This document shows positions 1 to 10,320 of a DNA stretch of 64,000 nt, one piece after another; position 1 is the first letter of the stretch; each line of letters starts with the position of its first letter. The notes beneath the pieces are model-generated. The model saw only the letters and a list, made by a program, of their open reading frames with translations, did not search any database and had not been told where the DNA came from. The stretch comes from Carnegiea gigantea. Lineage: Eukaryota; Streptophyta; Magnoliopsida; Caryophyllales; Cactaceae. Location: assembly GCA_029747015.1 (NCBI GenBank), contig JAKOGI010002802.1, positions 20,754 to 84,753 on the forward strand. Reading direction: 5' to 3'. Position numbers and translations under genes: made by a program.

Positions 1-742
1 GTTGGTCTTTATGTCTTTGGTTAGATCATGGTATTTTGTGGCCGATAACTTTTACTTGAATTTGTGTACGTCATACTGTGAGTCCTAATTAACATACCAT
101 ATACATTTACAATATAAAATATATGTTATCACAGTGTGTTCAAATGTAATTACGGAATATAGGATTTTGCTTGAACCGGATTAGTAACTCAAAATTCTCC
201 ATAATCTTATTAATTTCATTAGTGTAATTAAATTACAGTGTTGAATTTCCAGTAAGAAAGAATAGAAAAGTTGAGAGCAATCTTAACTAAAGTTTGTTTT
301 CTTCTTTTCAAACACTTTAATTAATTCAACAACAGTAATAATTTGACATATGTTTTTGGGCGTGCAAGCGCAGACGAATCTAGCTAGCACATTTATTGGA
401 CGTTCAATCCTTGCAAATCAAGCACTGCGTACTTTCCAAAAAAAGACTCGGTTAATTTTATTCTGTGTAACTTCTGGAAAAATGGAAAAGAAAAAACGAA
501 AGAGGAACAAAATAGATCAAAATTAAATGGCATATATGTTCAGAATGGAATTAAATTTTTTGGTTTCTAGACGACAATGGGCAAAATTAAAATACTTGCA
601 TCAATGCATCATATGTATATATACTTGCAATATACTAAAGAACAAAGTAATCAAAAGACTAGTCCCACTAATGATGCCTAACTATCTACATGCACAAATC
701 AATTAATCTTCCTAATAAGTCGTCGTTCCCCATGATGTCTGA
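1..742. other. AT-rich intergenic DNA
   Basis: No reading frame, RNA gene or clear repeat is visible here. The sequence is AT-rich and dense in stop codons. It lies downstream (3') of the small minus-strand gene that ends at 743, so it may contain that gene's 3' UTR and polyadenylation signals. Confidence 0.6.
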
Positions 743-1072
743 TTAATATGCAGCGGTTATTCGGCTCATCAACTTGCAGCTGTCCAAGTACTTCTTCTCC
801 GTCCGGGCTTCTTCTCTGAGCCTCTTCAGCTTTCGCTGTGCTGCCGTTGGTCGTTTCTTCATCGTCAGCTTCTTCTTTGATCCATCTACTTCTTCAAACG
901 TGCTTATCTTACGCTTTCCTACTTCGACGTGCCGCTCAATCTTCTTACTCGATTGATCATCAAGTTCTTGTTCGACTCGGGTAGTTGATTTTGGCTGCAA
1001 TGCAATGATCCTAGTAAATCTAAGTTTCTGGGAATGATCATGTAGGGCTGGGAAAAGCACTGTAACCTTCAT
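743..1072 (-). CDS. Small basic protein of unknown function
   Basis: An open frame of 109 codons begins at the ATG at 1070-1072 (MKVTVLFPAL...). The frame stays open further upstream, but only to a non-ATG start. I do not recognise the family. The protein is lysine- and arginine-rich; its C-terminal third is highly charged (AAQRKLKRLREEAR) and could form a short basic helix, suggesting nucleic-acid binding or nuclear location (inference). The best evidence for a real gene is a diverged paralog at 7889-8228, copied again at 34135-34474. The paralog keeps the C-terminal block (ITAAQRKLKRLREEAR...KKYLQQCKLMNRI) but its frame is broken. Homology continues into the 5' flank, and both copies have a TATA-like motif upstream. 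It could also be a fragment of a larger gene. No introns are evident. Confidence 0.45.
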   Translation of the reverse strand: MKVTVLFPALHDHSQKLRFTRIIALQPKSTTRVEQELDDQSSKKIERHVEVGKRKISTFEEVDGSKKKLTMKKRPTAAQRKLKRLREEARTEKKYLDSCKLMSRITAAY

Positions 1073-1317
1073 GTTTGGGAATGGATCGATCAGTTTGGGG
1101 GTTTCTAACTCTAGAAACTTTGAATGCAAAAGGGGAGGAGGTGAACTAATAAGGAAAGGTAGAAGTGGTAGAATTACGGACGTTAGGGTTTTGGAAATTT
1201 GGGATTTGGATTTGGCGGGGGGCTGTTAGGGTTTTGGAAATCAGGGGAAAAATTGTTGTCAGGACGATGGAAAGAAGACTAGGGTTTTAAGGGTGAGAAT
1301 TAGGACCCGAGCTTGGG

Positions 1318-1325
1318 TTTATATA
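1318..1325 (-). promoter_or_regulatory. TATA box candidate for the small minus-strand gene
   Basis: On the minus strand this reads TATATAAA and lies about 245 bp upstream of the ATG at 1072. The decayed paralog has a similar TATA-like stretch (around 8378-8386) at a comparable place, so the motif probably belonged to the ancestral promoter. Confidence 0.4.
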
Positions 1326-1395
1326 GAAATTAGAGCTTGGTGGTTTGAGGGACTCTAGCTGCCACAGATATTTTCAATTAATTGCCGCCCAAGGA

Positions 1396-1396
<1 letters not shown>

Positions 1397-1472
<76 letters not shown>
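1397..1472. repeat. (AAT)n microsatellite
   Basis: About 25 uninterrupted AAT units, followed by a short run of CAT units. It lies upstream of the small gene. Confidence 0.95.
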
Positions 1473-1639
1473 CAATTTCGTCATCATCATCATGAATTTG
1501 TTGTGTTTAGTTGACTATACGAGGATCGCGTATTATGACCCATTTCAAGATAAAACAGCAATAAATTAATTAAGGACAAATTAAAGATGTGTAGCCATCA
1601 ACGAACTTACCCAGTGGATTTAAAATTTTTGCTTTAATT

Positions 1640-1908
1640 TTTTTTTCTTTGCCCTTTTTAAGTCCCAAATTCATTTAATAATCAGAGTAATTGTAATACT
1701 TTATTTTAACTTTGTTTCAGAATAAGTTTAGTTTACGATAACTTAAATCAGTTCACAGTAAGTTAAGTTTAAAATAATTTCAGCAAATTAAAATACGTTT
1801 ACTCAAAACAAGCTTTAATAAGTTTAATTTTTTTAAAAACGTTAAATTTAAAATAAGGCCAGTCAAAATAAATTGAAGAGAACAAATTAAATTTAAAGTT
1901 CAGCGAAA
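1640..1908. repeat. Degenerate AAGTTTAGTTCA-type AT-rich repeat
   Basis: Short degenerate motifs such as AATAAGTTTAGTT and AGTTCA recur at roughly 12-20 bp spacing. The same texture occurs at 8480-8760, 17080-17310, 18400-18620 and 34730-34990. The Copia element inserted at its right edge. No coding potential is seen. Confidence 0.5.
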
Positions 1909-1913
1909 GTTTT

Positions 1914-2234
1914 TGTTGGAGGCCTCCAGAACAGCAATCAAGAACAACCTCGAGTTAGTTATATTTTCAGCAGTTTGTTATTAACTTAGAGTTAGTTACT
2001 GTCCAGCTGGCAGGTTGTTATGCTTAGCTCAGCAGTTAGTTAGATTACCTCTTGTTGTGTATATTAATAGACACAATGTCTTTATGAGAAGATGATGGGT
2101 TCTCCTTCATTTCTGATGTAATACACTCGCACATACAGTAATACATTTAGTCTTCTTTCTCTCATTCCTTGTGATTCCCGAATGAACAACAATGGAAGAA
2201 TCACAAATTCTGTTCTGAACTACAGAATTTGACA
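1914..2234 (+). repeat. 5' LTR of Copia copy 1
   Basis: 321 bp, starting TGTTGGAGGC and ending TTGACA. It matches the LTR at 6684-7004 with about six substitutions. The promoter TATA stretch reads TATATTAATAG here (about 2060-2070) but TATATAAATAG in the 3' LTR. Confidence 0.95.
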
Positions 2235-2246
2235 TGGTATCAGAGC
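2235..2246 (+). promoter_or_regulatory. Primer-binding site, initiator Met-tRNA
   Basis: TGGTATCAGAGC follows the 5' LTR directly. This is the standard plant Copia primer-binding site, complementary to the 3' end of initiator Met-tRNA. Confidence 0.93.
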
Positions 2247-2337
2247 ATGTTGTTAGCAATTTGAGTTTGTTTTCTTTACTCTTTCTCGATTAGACATTTC
2301 TCTGTATTGCTTTGGATATTTTCTTGATTCATCAAGG

Positions 2338-3266
2338 ATGACTGAGAATGCTGAGAATAGTGTGCCTCTGAGCAATTATACTCTTGATCCTGGTCATGTT
2401 CTTTACTTACATCATTCTGATAGTCCGAATTGTAGCCTATCTAGTGAACCTCTTACAGGCAACAATTATGTTCAATGGAAGCGTTCTTGTGAGGTTTCAC
2501 TTAGTGCCAAGAATAAAATGCCTTTTGTCAATGGTGTTTTTGATAAACCTGCAGCAGATTCACCCCTTTTTCCTCTATGAGAGAGGTGTAATAGTATGGT
2601 GATATCTTGGCTATTGCACTCTGTGGACAAAGACATAGTTGCAAGTATCTTGTACACCCCTACGGCTGCACAGATCTGGAAGGATCTTTCACAAAGATTC
2701 AGTTTCAGTCAAGGCACCAAGATTTATCATTTGCAGAAAGAAATGAGCAACCTATCTCAGGGTAACCGTTCTGTTTCTGCTTACTTTACCAAATGCAAGC
2801 AACTTTGGGATGAATATATTGCCCTGGTAGCACCTTGTTCTTGGGATTCAACAGGTTCTGCTATGAAGATTATTGAGAGACAACAGTTAATGCAATTTCT
2901 AATGGGTTTAAATGATTGCTATCAAGCAGTCCGGAGTAATACACTAATGCTGAATCCTTTGCCATCTGTTAGTCAAGCCAGTAGCATGGTTCTGCAAGAA
3001 GAGCATCAAAGAGAAATCAAAGCCTTTTCTGTTCAACAGCCTAAATTTGACTCTTCAACAGCTTTCTTGTCTCAACAAAGGCAGCAGTATGCGAATAGCA
3101 GGAGTCTTTCTAAATCGTCTTATACTCAAGGTTTTCAACAATCTTCATCTACTCTCAATACTATACAGTCTCATGGGAATGCTCCCATATTCAGAAGGCC
3201 AAATGTGCAGTGCAACTATTGTAAAAAGCAAGGGCATACATTGATAAATGTTACAAGTTACAAAGA
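2338..3266 (+). pseudogene. Copia gag (broken)
   Basis: The frame starts at the ATG at 2338, about 90 bp after the primer-binding site. It is interrupted by TGA at 2578-2580 and resumes in the same frame from 2581. The later part matches the Copia gag polyprotein domain, with a WKDLSQRF-type motif and a helical capsid-like region, and ends in a CCHC zinc knuckle starting CNYCKKQGH (near 3210-3240). Inside the knuckle one base is missing relative to the copy at about 29475. This shifts the frame and removes the last cysteine; the pol frame continues from about 3267. Gag would package the RNA into virus-like particles. This copy cannot do so without the two lesions being bypassed. Confidence 0.88.
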
Positions 3267-6200
3267 ATGAGAAGTCAAACTGATGGAAACAGAAAATTGG
3301 CAGCCACAGTACAGCAAACTGGACAATCCACTTCTGTATCTGATTCTTGGCCACCTCAATCTACTGGTAGTCACTCTTTGACCTCAGAACAATATGAGCA
3401 ATTGCTTGCATTACTAAACAAACAACATTTGGAGATTTCACCTCATGTGGAGCGGCAACACTCTGCTTATTTGGCTGGTAAGTCTTTTTGTTTACTTACT
3501 ACACAGCCACAGCAGAGTTGGATTGTAGACAGTGGAGCTAGTGACCATATTACTCCTCATTTACATCTTTTTCATTCTTTGTCCCCTATGACAAAGGCAT
3601 GTTCTATTACTATGCCTAATGGTAGACAAATAGAAGTAAAGCATATTGGGACTGTTCTGTTGAATCCTAATATCATTCTGCAGGGTGTTTTACATGCACC
3701 TGATTTTCAATTCAATCTACTCTCAGCCAGTAAGTTAGCTAGGCAGCTTTCATGCAGCATGGTTTTTACTGCAAGCTCTTGTTACTTACAGGACCATTTG
3801 ACGAACAAGCAACAGGTTCTTGGTGAAGAGAAAGGAGGTCTATATTTGGTACAACCTCCTGCAGTTTCTTTTCCTCATCACTCTAGTTTTCTTTCAGTTT
3901 CAGAGTTGTGGCACTGCAGGCTTGGTCATCCCTCATCCCAGCATATGGCACACATTTCAGGTCTGCCTTGCAAGATTCCTATCACAGTATGCAACATCTG
4001 TCCTCAGGCTAAACAGCACAGGAGTTCTTTTCCTTTAAGCACTTCCAGAGCAAGTTGTATTTTTGAACTTTTGCATGTAGATATCTGGGGGCCTTATAGG
4101 ACTCCCACATATGATGGTTTCAAGTTGTTCCTTTCCATTGTCGATGACAAATCAAGAGCTACATGGGTTTTCCTTTTATCACATAAAAGCAATGCTTTTT
4201 CTATGTTAGAGTCTTTTATTGCTTATATTCATACTCATTTTCATGCTTAAGTTCATACTATCAGATCTGACAATGGTCTTGAATTTGGAGATCAACATGC
4301 TATAGCCTTCTACAATAAAATGGGGATTGTTCATCAAACATCTTGTGTGGATACCCCTCAACAGAATGGCATAGTAGAAAGAAAGCATAAGCAGCTTCTT
4401 GAGATTGCTAGAGCTCTTCTGTTTCAGTCGCATGTACCCCTTCAGTTTTGGGGTGATTGCATCCTAACTGCTGCACATTTAATCAATAGACTTCCACATT
4501 CTGTGCTTGATTTCCAAACTCCCTATGAGTTGTTATTCAAGAGCAAACCTTCTTATGATTAGTTGAGGGCCTTTGGTTGTTTGTGTTACATGTCCACACT
4601 AAAACAAGGCAGAACAAAGTTTGATCCCCGGGCACAACCTTGTGTTTTCTAAGGCTATCCCACTGCTAAAAAGGCTTACAAAGTCTACAATCTTGTTACC
4701 AAAAAGATACATTTCAGCAGGGATCTGGTGTTTCATGAGCATTATTTTCCTTTCCAGCACATTTCTTCCCCTGAGATTGTGTTGCCAAATCACATTTTCC
4801 TTCCTACAGAAGTCTTTGATCACCCATTCTCTTCTGACACCACTCCTGTTTTTGAGTCCTCCACATCAGATCTTACCCATCAACATCCACTTCATTCTCC
4901 TAACATTTCTTCTCCCACAAATACTTTCTCACAACCAGCTCCCCATTCTATTTCTCCACCTGCCATCCCTTTACCTCCTCGCAAATCCACCAGAGTCTCC
5001 AAGCCTCCATCCTATTTGAAGGATTTTGTCTGCTCTTCTTCTCACACATCTCACTTTTCTAGCAGTTATTGGTGCAATTTAGTACAATTTTCTTCCTTGT
5101 CCCCTGATCAACAGCAGCATATCCTCCACCTTGATCATTTACATGAACCGTCCTCTTACAAAGAGGCTGCTATTTCTCCTCACTGGGTCAAGGCTATGCA
5201 GGCAGAATTAGATGCTTTGACGGCTAATCAAACCTGGACTGAGGTTGATATGCCCCCTGGCAAAAAGGCCATCAGCTCCAAGTGAGTGTATAAGGTTAAA
5301 CTTAAGGTTGATGGTTCTCTTGAACGATATAAAGCACGACTTGTCATCAGAGGCAATACACAAAAAGAGGGAATAGACTACACTGAGACTTTTTCCCCCG
5401 TGGTTAAAATGACAACCATCAGAACTATTATTGCTCTGGCAGCATCTAGACAATGGTCCCTTTTTCAGTTAGATGTTAACAATGCTTTCTTGCATGGTGA
5501 TTTACATGAGGAAGTCTACATGAAGATGCCAGAAGGGATCCCCAATCCTTCTAACAAGGTTTGTAGATTGCAGAAATCTTTGTATGGCCTGAAACAGGCT
5601 TCAAGGCAGTGGCATGCTAAGCTGGTTGATTTTCTTAACCTCCAAGGCTACACTCAATCTAAAAATGATTACAGCCTCTTTCTTAAGTCATCAGGTACAG
5701 ACTTGACCATTGTTGCTGTGTATGTGGATGACATACTTCTTACTGGTTCCAACATGGCAGATATTAATGCACTTAAACAGCATCTCAACTCTTCTTTTGG
5801 TATTAAAGATTTGGGCTGTTTAAGCTATTTCTTAGGCTTTGAGATTTCTCATCTATCTGATGGCATCAGTCTCACTCAACAAAAATTCACTCAGGATCTA
5901 CTCAAGGAGTCTGGTTTTCTGCATGTTAAGTCCACAGCTACTCCTCTTCCTTTGAACTGCAAGCTTACTTCTAGTTCTGGTGTACCATTACCAGACCCCA
6001 GCATCTACAGAAAATACATTGGCAAGTTGAATTTCTTGACTAATACTAGGCCTGATATCTCTTTTGCAGTACAAACTCTGAGCCAGTTTATACAGTCTCC
6101 AACTTCTTCTCACATGACTGCATTAGAGCATTTACTGCAATATATTTCCGGCACTTCAGGACAAGGCCTGTTACTCAAAGGGGCATATTCTCTCAATCTT

Positions 6201-6728
6201 CATGCTTATTCTGACTCTGACTGGGCCTCTTGTCCCATGAGTCGAAGGTCTGTAACTGGTTATGTCATTTTGTTAGATAAATCTCCCATTAGCTGGAAAT
6301 CCAAGAAACAAAGTACAGTTGCTCGCTCTTCTGCAGAAGCTGAGTATAGAGCTATAGCTCAAGCTGCAGCAAAGGTCACTTGGTTGGTGAGTCTTCTTAA
6401 GGAGCTGGGTGTTCCTCACTTAAAACCAGTTACTTTACATTACGACAATCAGTCAGCACTTCACATTGCTCGTAACCCTGTATTTCATGAGCGGACCAAA
6501 CATATCGAAGTTGATTGTCATTTCACAAGAGACAAAGTTATGCAAGGCCTCCTTCAGCTTACTTATTTGCCCACTCATTCTCAATTGGCTGATGTTCTCA
6601 CCAAAATTTTGCCTTCTCATCAGCATTGGTCTTTGCTTAACAAGCTTGGCATGCTTCCTCAACCTCCCAAGCTTGCAGGGGGGTGTTGGAGGCCACCAGA
6701 ACAGCAATCAAGAACAGCCTCGAGTTAG
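3267..6728 (+). pseudogene. Copia pol polyprotein (four in-frame stops)
   Basis: One frame runs from 3267 to 6728, interrupted by stops at 4248 (TAA), 4560 (TAG), 4650 (TAA) and 5283 (TGA) but with no frameshift. Domains in order: aspartic protease (WIVDSGASDHI near 3520); GAG-pre-integrase (LWHCRLGHPS near 3908) with a following Cys pair; integrase core with its acidic residues in HVDIWGPY (about 4075), RSDNGLEFG (about 4265) and the VERKHK glutamate (about 4376); reverse transcriptase with YVDDILLTG (about 5720); RNase H with SDSDWAS (about 6212) and SAEAEYRA (about 6332). The last codons run into the 3' LTR. At least the TAG and TGA fit TGG-to-stop transitions, as expected for methylated, silenced DNA (inference). 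Confidence 0.92.
6671..6683 (+). promoter_or_regulatory. Polypurine tract of Copia copy 1
   Basis: A G-rich run (GCTTGCAGGGGGG) lies directly before the TG of the 3' LTR, where plus-strand priming occurs in LTR retrotransposons. Confidence 0.75.
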
Positions 6729-7004
6729 TTATATTTTCAGCAGTTTGTTATTAACTTGGAGTTAGTTACTGTCCAGCTGGCAGGTTGTTATGCTTAGCTC
6801 AGCAGTTAGTTAGATTACTTCTTGTTGTGTATATAAATAGACACAATGTCTTTATGAGAAGATGATGGGTTCTCCTTCATTTCTGATGTAATACACTCGC
6901 ACATACAGTAATACATTTAGTTTTCTTTCTCTCATTCCTTGTGATTCCCGAATGAACAACAATGGAAGAATCACAAATTCTGTTCTGAACTACAGAATTT
7001 GACA
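6684..7004 (+). repeat. 3' LTR of Copia copy 1
   Basis: 321 bp, TG...CA, followed by the GTTTT target duplication at 7005-7009. It contains a TATATAAAT box at 6830-6838. Confidence 0.95.
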
Positions 7005-7888
7005 GTTTTGGTGTTGATTTACACATTATTGTATCATGGTGTGTCTTGGATTGACAATGGTTGACGGGATCCATCAATATCAACACAAGATTCTAAACTA
7101 AAGTATATAAACTATGTCACCTATGAAGTCAAAGGTACTCTCTTGCTACATAATTTCTTTTTGGGGACTAAAACAAAGACTATTATTATTGTTGTTGTTT
7201 GTCGTTGTTGTGGAATAACTATAATGATGATGTATACTACTACTGTTGGCTATTGCTCCTACTGTAACTACTATTATTATTCTTGTTGTTGTATTGTAGA
7301 AATAAAAACAAGAAGAAGAATACTCTTAATAGTAATAATGACGATGATAGTTGCTAGTAGTACAAACTAGTACTACTACCACCATTAATAACAACAACTA
7401 TTATTACTACATTTAGGTTTCCATTTACGAGATGAACAGATTCATATTGTGGTCCTTAAAGTACTAACTATAACATTCTAGGTGACTCGAACTTCATATT
7501 GCGGTCCTTTATCATTTTGCATAAATACATTTGATTAATTAGAGCCATATATAATAGTCCTAATTAATTAGATCTCAAATGCTGAATTAATTGCTGTTGA
7601 AGTGGTTGGTGAAAATATTTAAATTTAAAATTGCTTTATTCTTCTTGATATACAAATATAGTTTGATAACGACATTTTTGGGCTAGCACATATGAATTTA
7701 ACTGGCTAAATTCTTGGATGATTCGGCAAAAATACTGGTATCAACATTATCATCCGGCATCCAACATATATCTATACATGACACATATTCACATAGAGTT
7801 TCCATAATCATCATCATTATCATCATCATCATCACCACCACCAGTGATCACCATCACCAGGCATTCATGACAACCAAGATTAACATGA
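7005..7888. other. Noncoding DNA with degenerate trinucleotide runs
   Basis: After the target duplication come TTA/TTG/TAC-type triplet-rich stretches (about 7170-7410), then AT-rich sequence, then a CAT/CAC-rich microsatellite (7805-7855). No gene is seen. Unit 2 carries the same sequence at 33252-34134 with small indels in the microsatellite. Confidence 0.7.
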
Positions 7889-8228
7889 TCAATATCTAGC
7901 GGCTATTCGGTTCATCAACTTGCATTGCTGCAGATACTTCTTCCCTAGTCGAGCTTCTTCTCTGAGCCTCTTCAACTTTCGCTGTGCTGCTGTTATTGGT
8001 TTCGTCATTATAATCTTCTTCCTTGATCCCTCTGCCTCCTCAAGTGCGCTTATCTTATGCTTTGCTACTATGACTTGTCGCTCATTCTTGTTCATCAATT
8101 GCTCGGCACAACTTCTTGTTCAACTTGGGTAGTTAATTTTGGCTGCCATGCAATGATCCTAGCTAGTAAATCTAAGTTTTTGGGAATTATCATGCATGTA
8201 GGGCTGGGAAAATCACTGTAATCTTCAT
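7889..8228 (-). pseudogene. Decayed paralog of the small basic gene at 743-1072
   Basis: The last 69 codons align well with the gene at 743-1072, including the basic ITAAQRKLKRLREEAR block. The sequence upstream is also clearly homologous, back to the equivalent ATG at 8226-8228. The frame is broken twice: an extra ATGC-like insertion after the eleventh codon gives an early stop, and an indel near 8105 shifts the frame before the conserved C-terminal part. The nearest in-frame ATG would give only the C-terminal piece. Copia copy 1 inserted between this paralog and the intact one. Confidence 0.7.
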
Positions 8229-9694
8229 GTTTGGGAGTGGAGTTTGGGGTTTAATTTCTTGGGTTTGAAGCTTTGAATACCTTTTGGTGATAAACGGCAG
8301 GGGATGAAGTAATTAAGGAAAGGTACAAGTGGAATAATTAGGGTTTAGTGGTGAAATTAAGGCGGTGCTTTACTTGGAGTATATATTTAGATCGAGTAAT
8401 GAGCATCCGCCTAAGACGGGGAATTACTTAACGAGCCTATTTGATACCCAACCAAAATATAAATGAAATTAAGGCATTCTTCTATTCAACTTATTTTTTT
8501 GTCAAAGTAAATTTAGTTCACTACAGTAAAAATCAGTTCAATTAAAAAAAAGTTCAGTTTAGAAAAAATAAGTTCATTTCGTTTGAAAGTTTAGAATTCA
8601 ATAGAAATGAGATCACTTAATTTCAATTCAGCAAATAAAACAAAGTTTAATTCAAAAATAAAATCAGTTTAGTTTAGTTCAAAAAATTGAATTTAACTCA
8701 GTTTGGATAAATCTAGTTTAGGTAAGTTCAATAAATCTAAGTGTACGAGCATTAGTTTAAAAGTAATTCCATATGCAAATATTTGAAGTAATTGTTTTTT
8801 AATTAATTATGGTGATTATTAAATATGAACTGCTAGTTTTTGTTAAAAGTGAATTGCAACTTTTCAACACAAACCCATGGGCATTTATTTTATTATTTTA
8901 TTTTATTTTATTTTGTAGTCAAGTTTATTCATCCCTACAGTAGACCAAGAGAAAGATTTTGCAATATGAAAGGGAGCAAACTTTATATTATATGTCGTGG
9001 GCTTTAGACCCCAATATCTTCTATTGAAGACGAAGTATTCATGACTTTCTTAAATGGTGTTTCTCAACTCGTGATCAACACACACCTACACTCGAAGGTC
9101 TGTTCCTGAAGCAAACTGAAGGTAGTCTATGAAGTTATGCCTTGCCCTTGGTGTTACTTTTCATGCCAACTCTGTGCATAATTTATGTTATATAATTTTT
9201 AACATAAAACAAGGCATATATATAAAAAGTGTGTTATAATAAGACATTTATCATTATAACAAAACTTAAGTAAATTTCTTCTTGCACAAAAAAAAAATCA
9301 TTAAAAAATATCATCATTACCTAATAAAAATTATTATATAATCCGTAATCACAGGAGGAAAATTTTTTTAAAAAAAAGAAGAAGAGGAAAAAGGTGTATG
9401 CAATATAGCCATGCATAGATCTGACGTGTATCCTCCTGATCGGCGTCTTGATTAAGCTAGAATTATTCTTAATGATTCTGTAATTCAATTTCTTGTAGAG
9501 AATTTTGCCTTTGTTCTTGTAATATGTCTGAAACAAATGATCCCTGACTAGTAAACTGTTAGACAATTCACTTCACTAGATTCTGAACGCTCTATTCAAC
9601 TTAATTTTGCCAATAATGCAACTGCAGCTACCATTTAATTTAGTACAAATTTTGAATAGTACACAAATTGCACAAACGCGGCACAAGATCACAC
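8229..9694. other. AT-rich noncoding DNA with repeat copies
   Basis: Holds the old promoter region of the decayed paralog, a stretch of degenerate AGTTCA motifs (8480-8760), TTATT-rich runs (8888-8914) and the first copy of a 320-bp repeat (8913-9235). No coding region or RNA gene is visible. Confidence 0.6.
8913..9235. repeat. 320-bp dispersed repeat, copy 1
   Basis: From TTGTAGTCAAG to the ATATATATAAAAAGTG stretch this matches 16717-17030 at roughly 90% or better. The second copy begins exactly where duplication unit 1 loses homology to unit 2. Unit 2 has an internal deletion of about 60 bp at its equivalent (near 35130), with a short AATATGAAAG tandem left behind. Confidence 0.75.
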
Positions 9695-9766
9695 GCCCCT
9701 ATAGCTCAGTGGTAGAGCGTCAGTCTTGTAAACTGAAGGTCTGTAGTTCGATCCTGCATGGGGGCA
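9695..9766 (+). tRNA. tRNA-Thr (anticodon UGU)
   Basis: The 72-nt sequence folds as a standard cloverleaf. The acceptor arm is GCCCCTA with TGGGGGC and discriminator A. The D arm is GCTC/GAGC. The anticodon arm is TCAGT/ACTGA with loop CTTGTAA, giving TGT, which reads threonine ACA codons. The T arm is TGTAG/CTGCA with loop TTCGATC. Internal promoter boxes A (TAGCTCAGTGG) and B (GTTCGATCC) are intact. A T7 run near 9788 can act as the Pol III terminator. No intron and no encoded CCA are seen. An identical gene is at 35887-35958. Confidence 0.93.
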
Positions 9767-10049
9767 TTTGTATTTATGTATTCTTGTATTTTTTTAGTTG
9801 GACGTACTCTTGTGAGAAGAGATGTCTAACAGTTTTCATTAGTTCTATTTACCATTGTTTTTTTTTTTAAAAAAAAAAACATACACGGCACAAGTACATG
9901 TGGCAATTGAAAAAAGAGTATAAACTAATGCAAATTAAACTATCACACCTGATGCAGGATCAGTCCTTAAACTTAAGACATTGTAGATTCTGATGCTGCT
10001 GATGCAAAATATCAGGAAGCTGAACATAAGTCATAGATGAGACATGAAT

Positions 10050-10320
10050 TTTATAAGGAACTCCAAGATTCCATCGCATTTGATCTTCCCACTGTCACTT
10101 GCTTCTCCTTCTCATTACAAACGTGCAAAGGTCTCTTGCTCCCATTTCATTCTCTCACCAAGCTGTAAACTTACACCAATTCTTGCCTCAAGCCCATCAG
10201 AATCCACTGGCCTAAACCAATCCTTCCCACCAAACCCATCATTGGCCCTGATCGCCTTCTCATAAACTGCCACCCTTTGAATAGGAGCGACAACATCGCC
10301 GGAAACAATGTTCCTCTTAT
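10050..10320 (-). pseudogene. DUF1262 C-terminal fragment
   Basis: Translated on the minus strand, the segment from VVAPIQRVAVYEKA to ERMKWEQE aligns with the C-terminal third of the intact DUF1262 protein at 26151-27731 (VVVPTEMVRIGGNEA ... VERMVWEEE). A frameshift follows, after which NEKEKQVTV (aligning with GKEKQVRV) and a SW pair appear in another frame before a stop near 10050. The N-terminal half, first exon and final residues are missing. It lies in the same orientation as the other members of the cluster. The same fragment is at 36243-36513. Confidence 0.65.

Larger units (their letters stand above)
1914..7004 (+). mobile_element. Full-length Ty1/Copia retrotransposon (copy 1), inactivated
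   Basis: The element is 5,091 bp with two 321-bp LTRs that start TG and end CA. It is flanked by a 5-bp target duplication GTTTT (1909-1913 and 7005-7009). The internal region has a primer-binding site matching initiator Met-tRNA, gag, and one long pol frame in the order protease, integrase, reverse transcriptase, RNase H. That order identifies Copia rather than Gypsy. The LTRs differ at about 6 of 321 positions, so the insertion is fairly recent. It is inactive: gag has a premature stop and a 1-bp frameshift, and pol has four in-frame stops. The pol stops are shared with the partial copy at 29447-33251, so they predate that copying event. Confidence 0.95.

Noticed and set aside
9695..9766. 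tRNA-Thr as a plastid DNA insertion
   Set aside because: The sequence and flanks do not match the plastid trnT I remember, and it has eukaryotic-style A and B boxes with a T-run terminator, so a nuclear gene is more likely.
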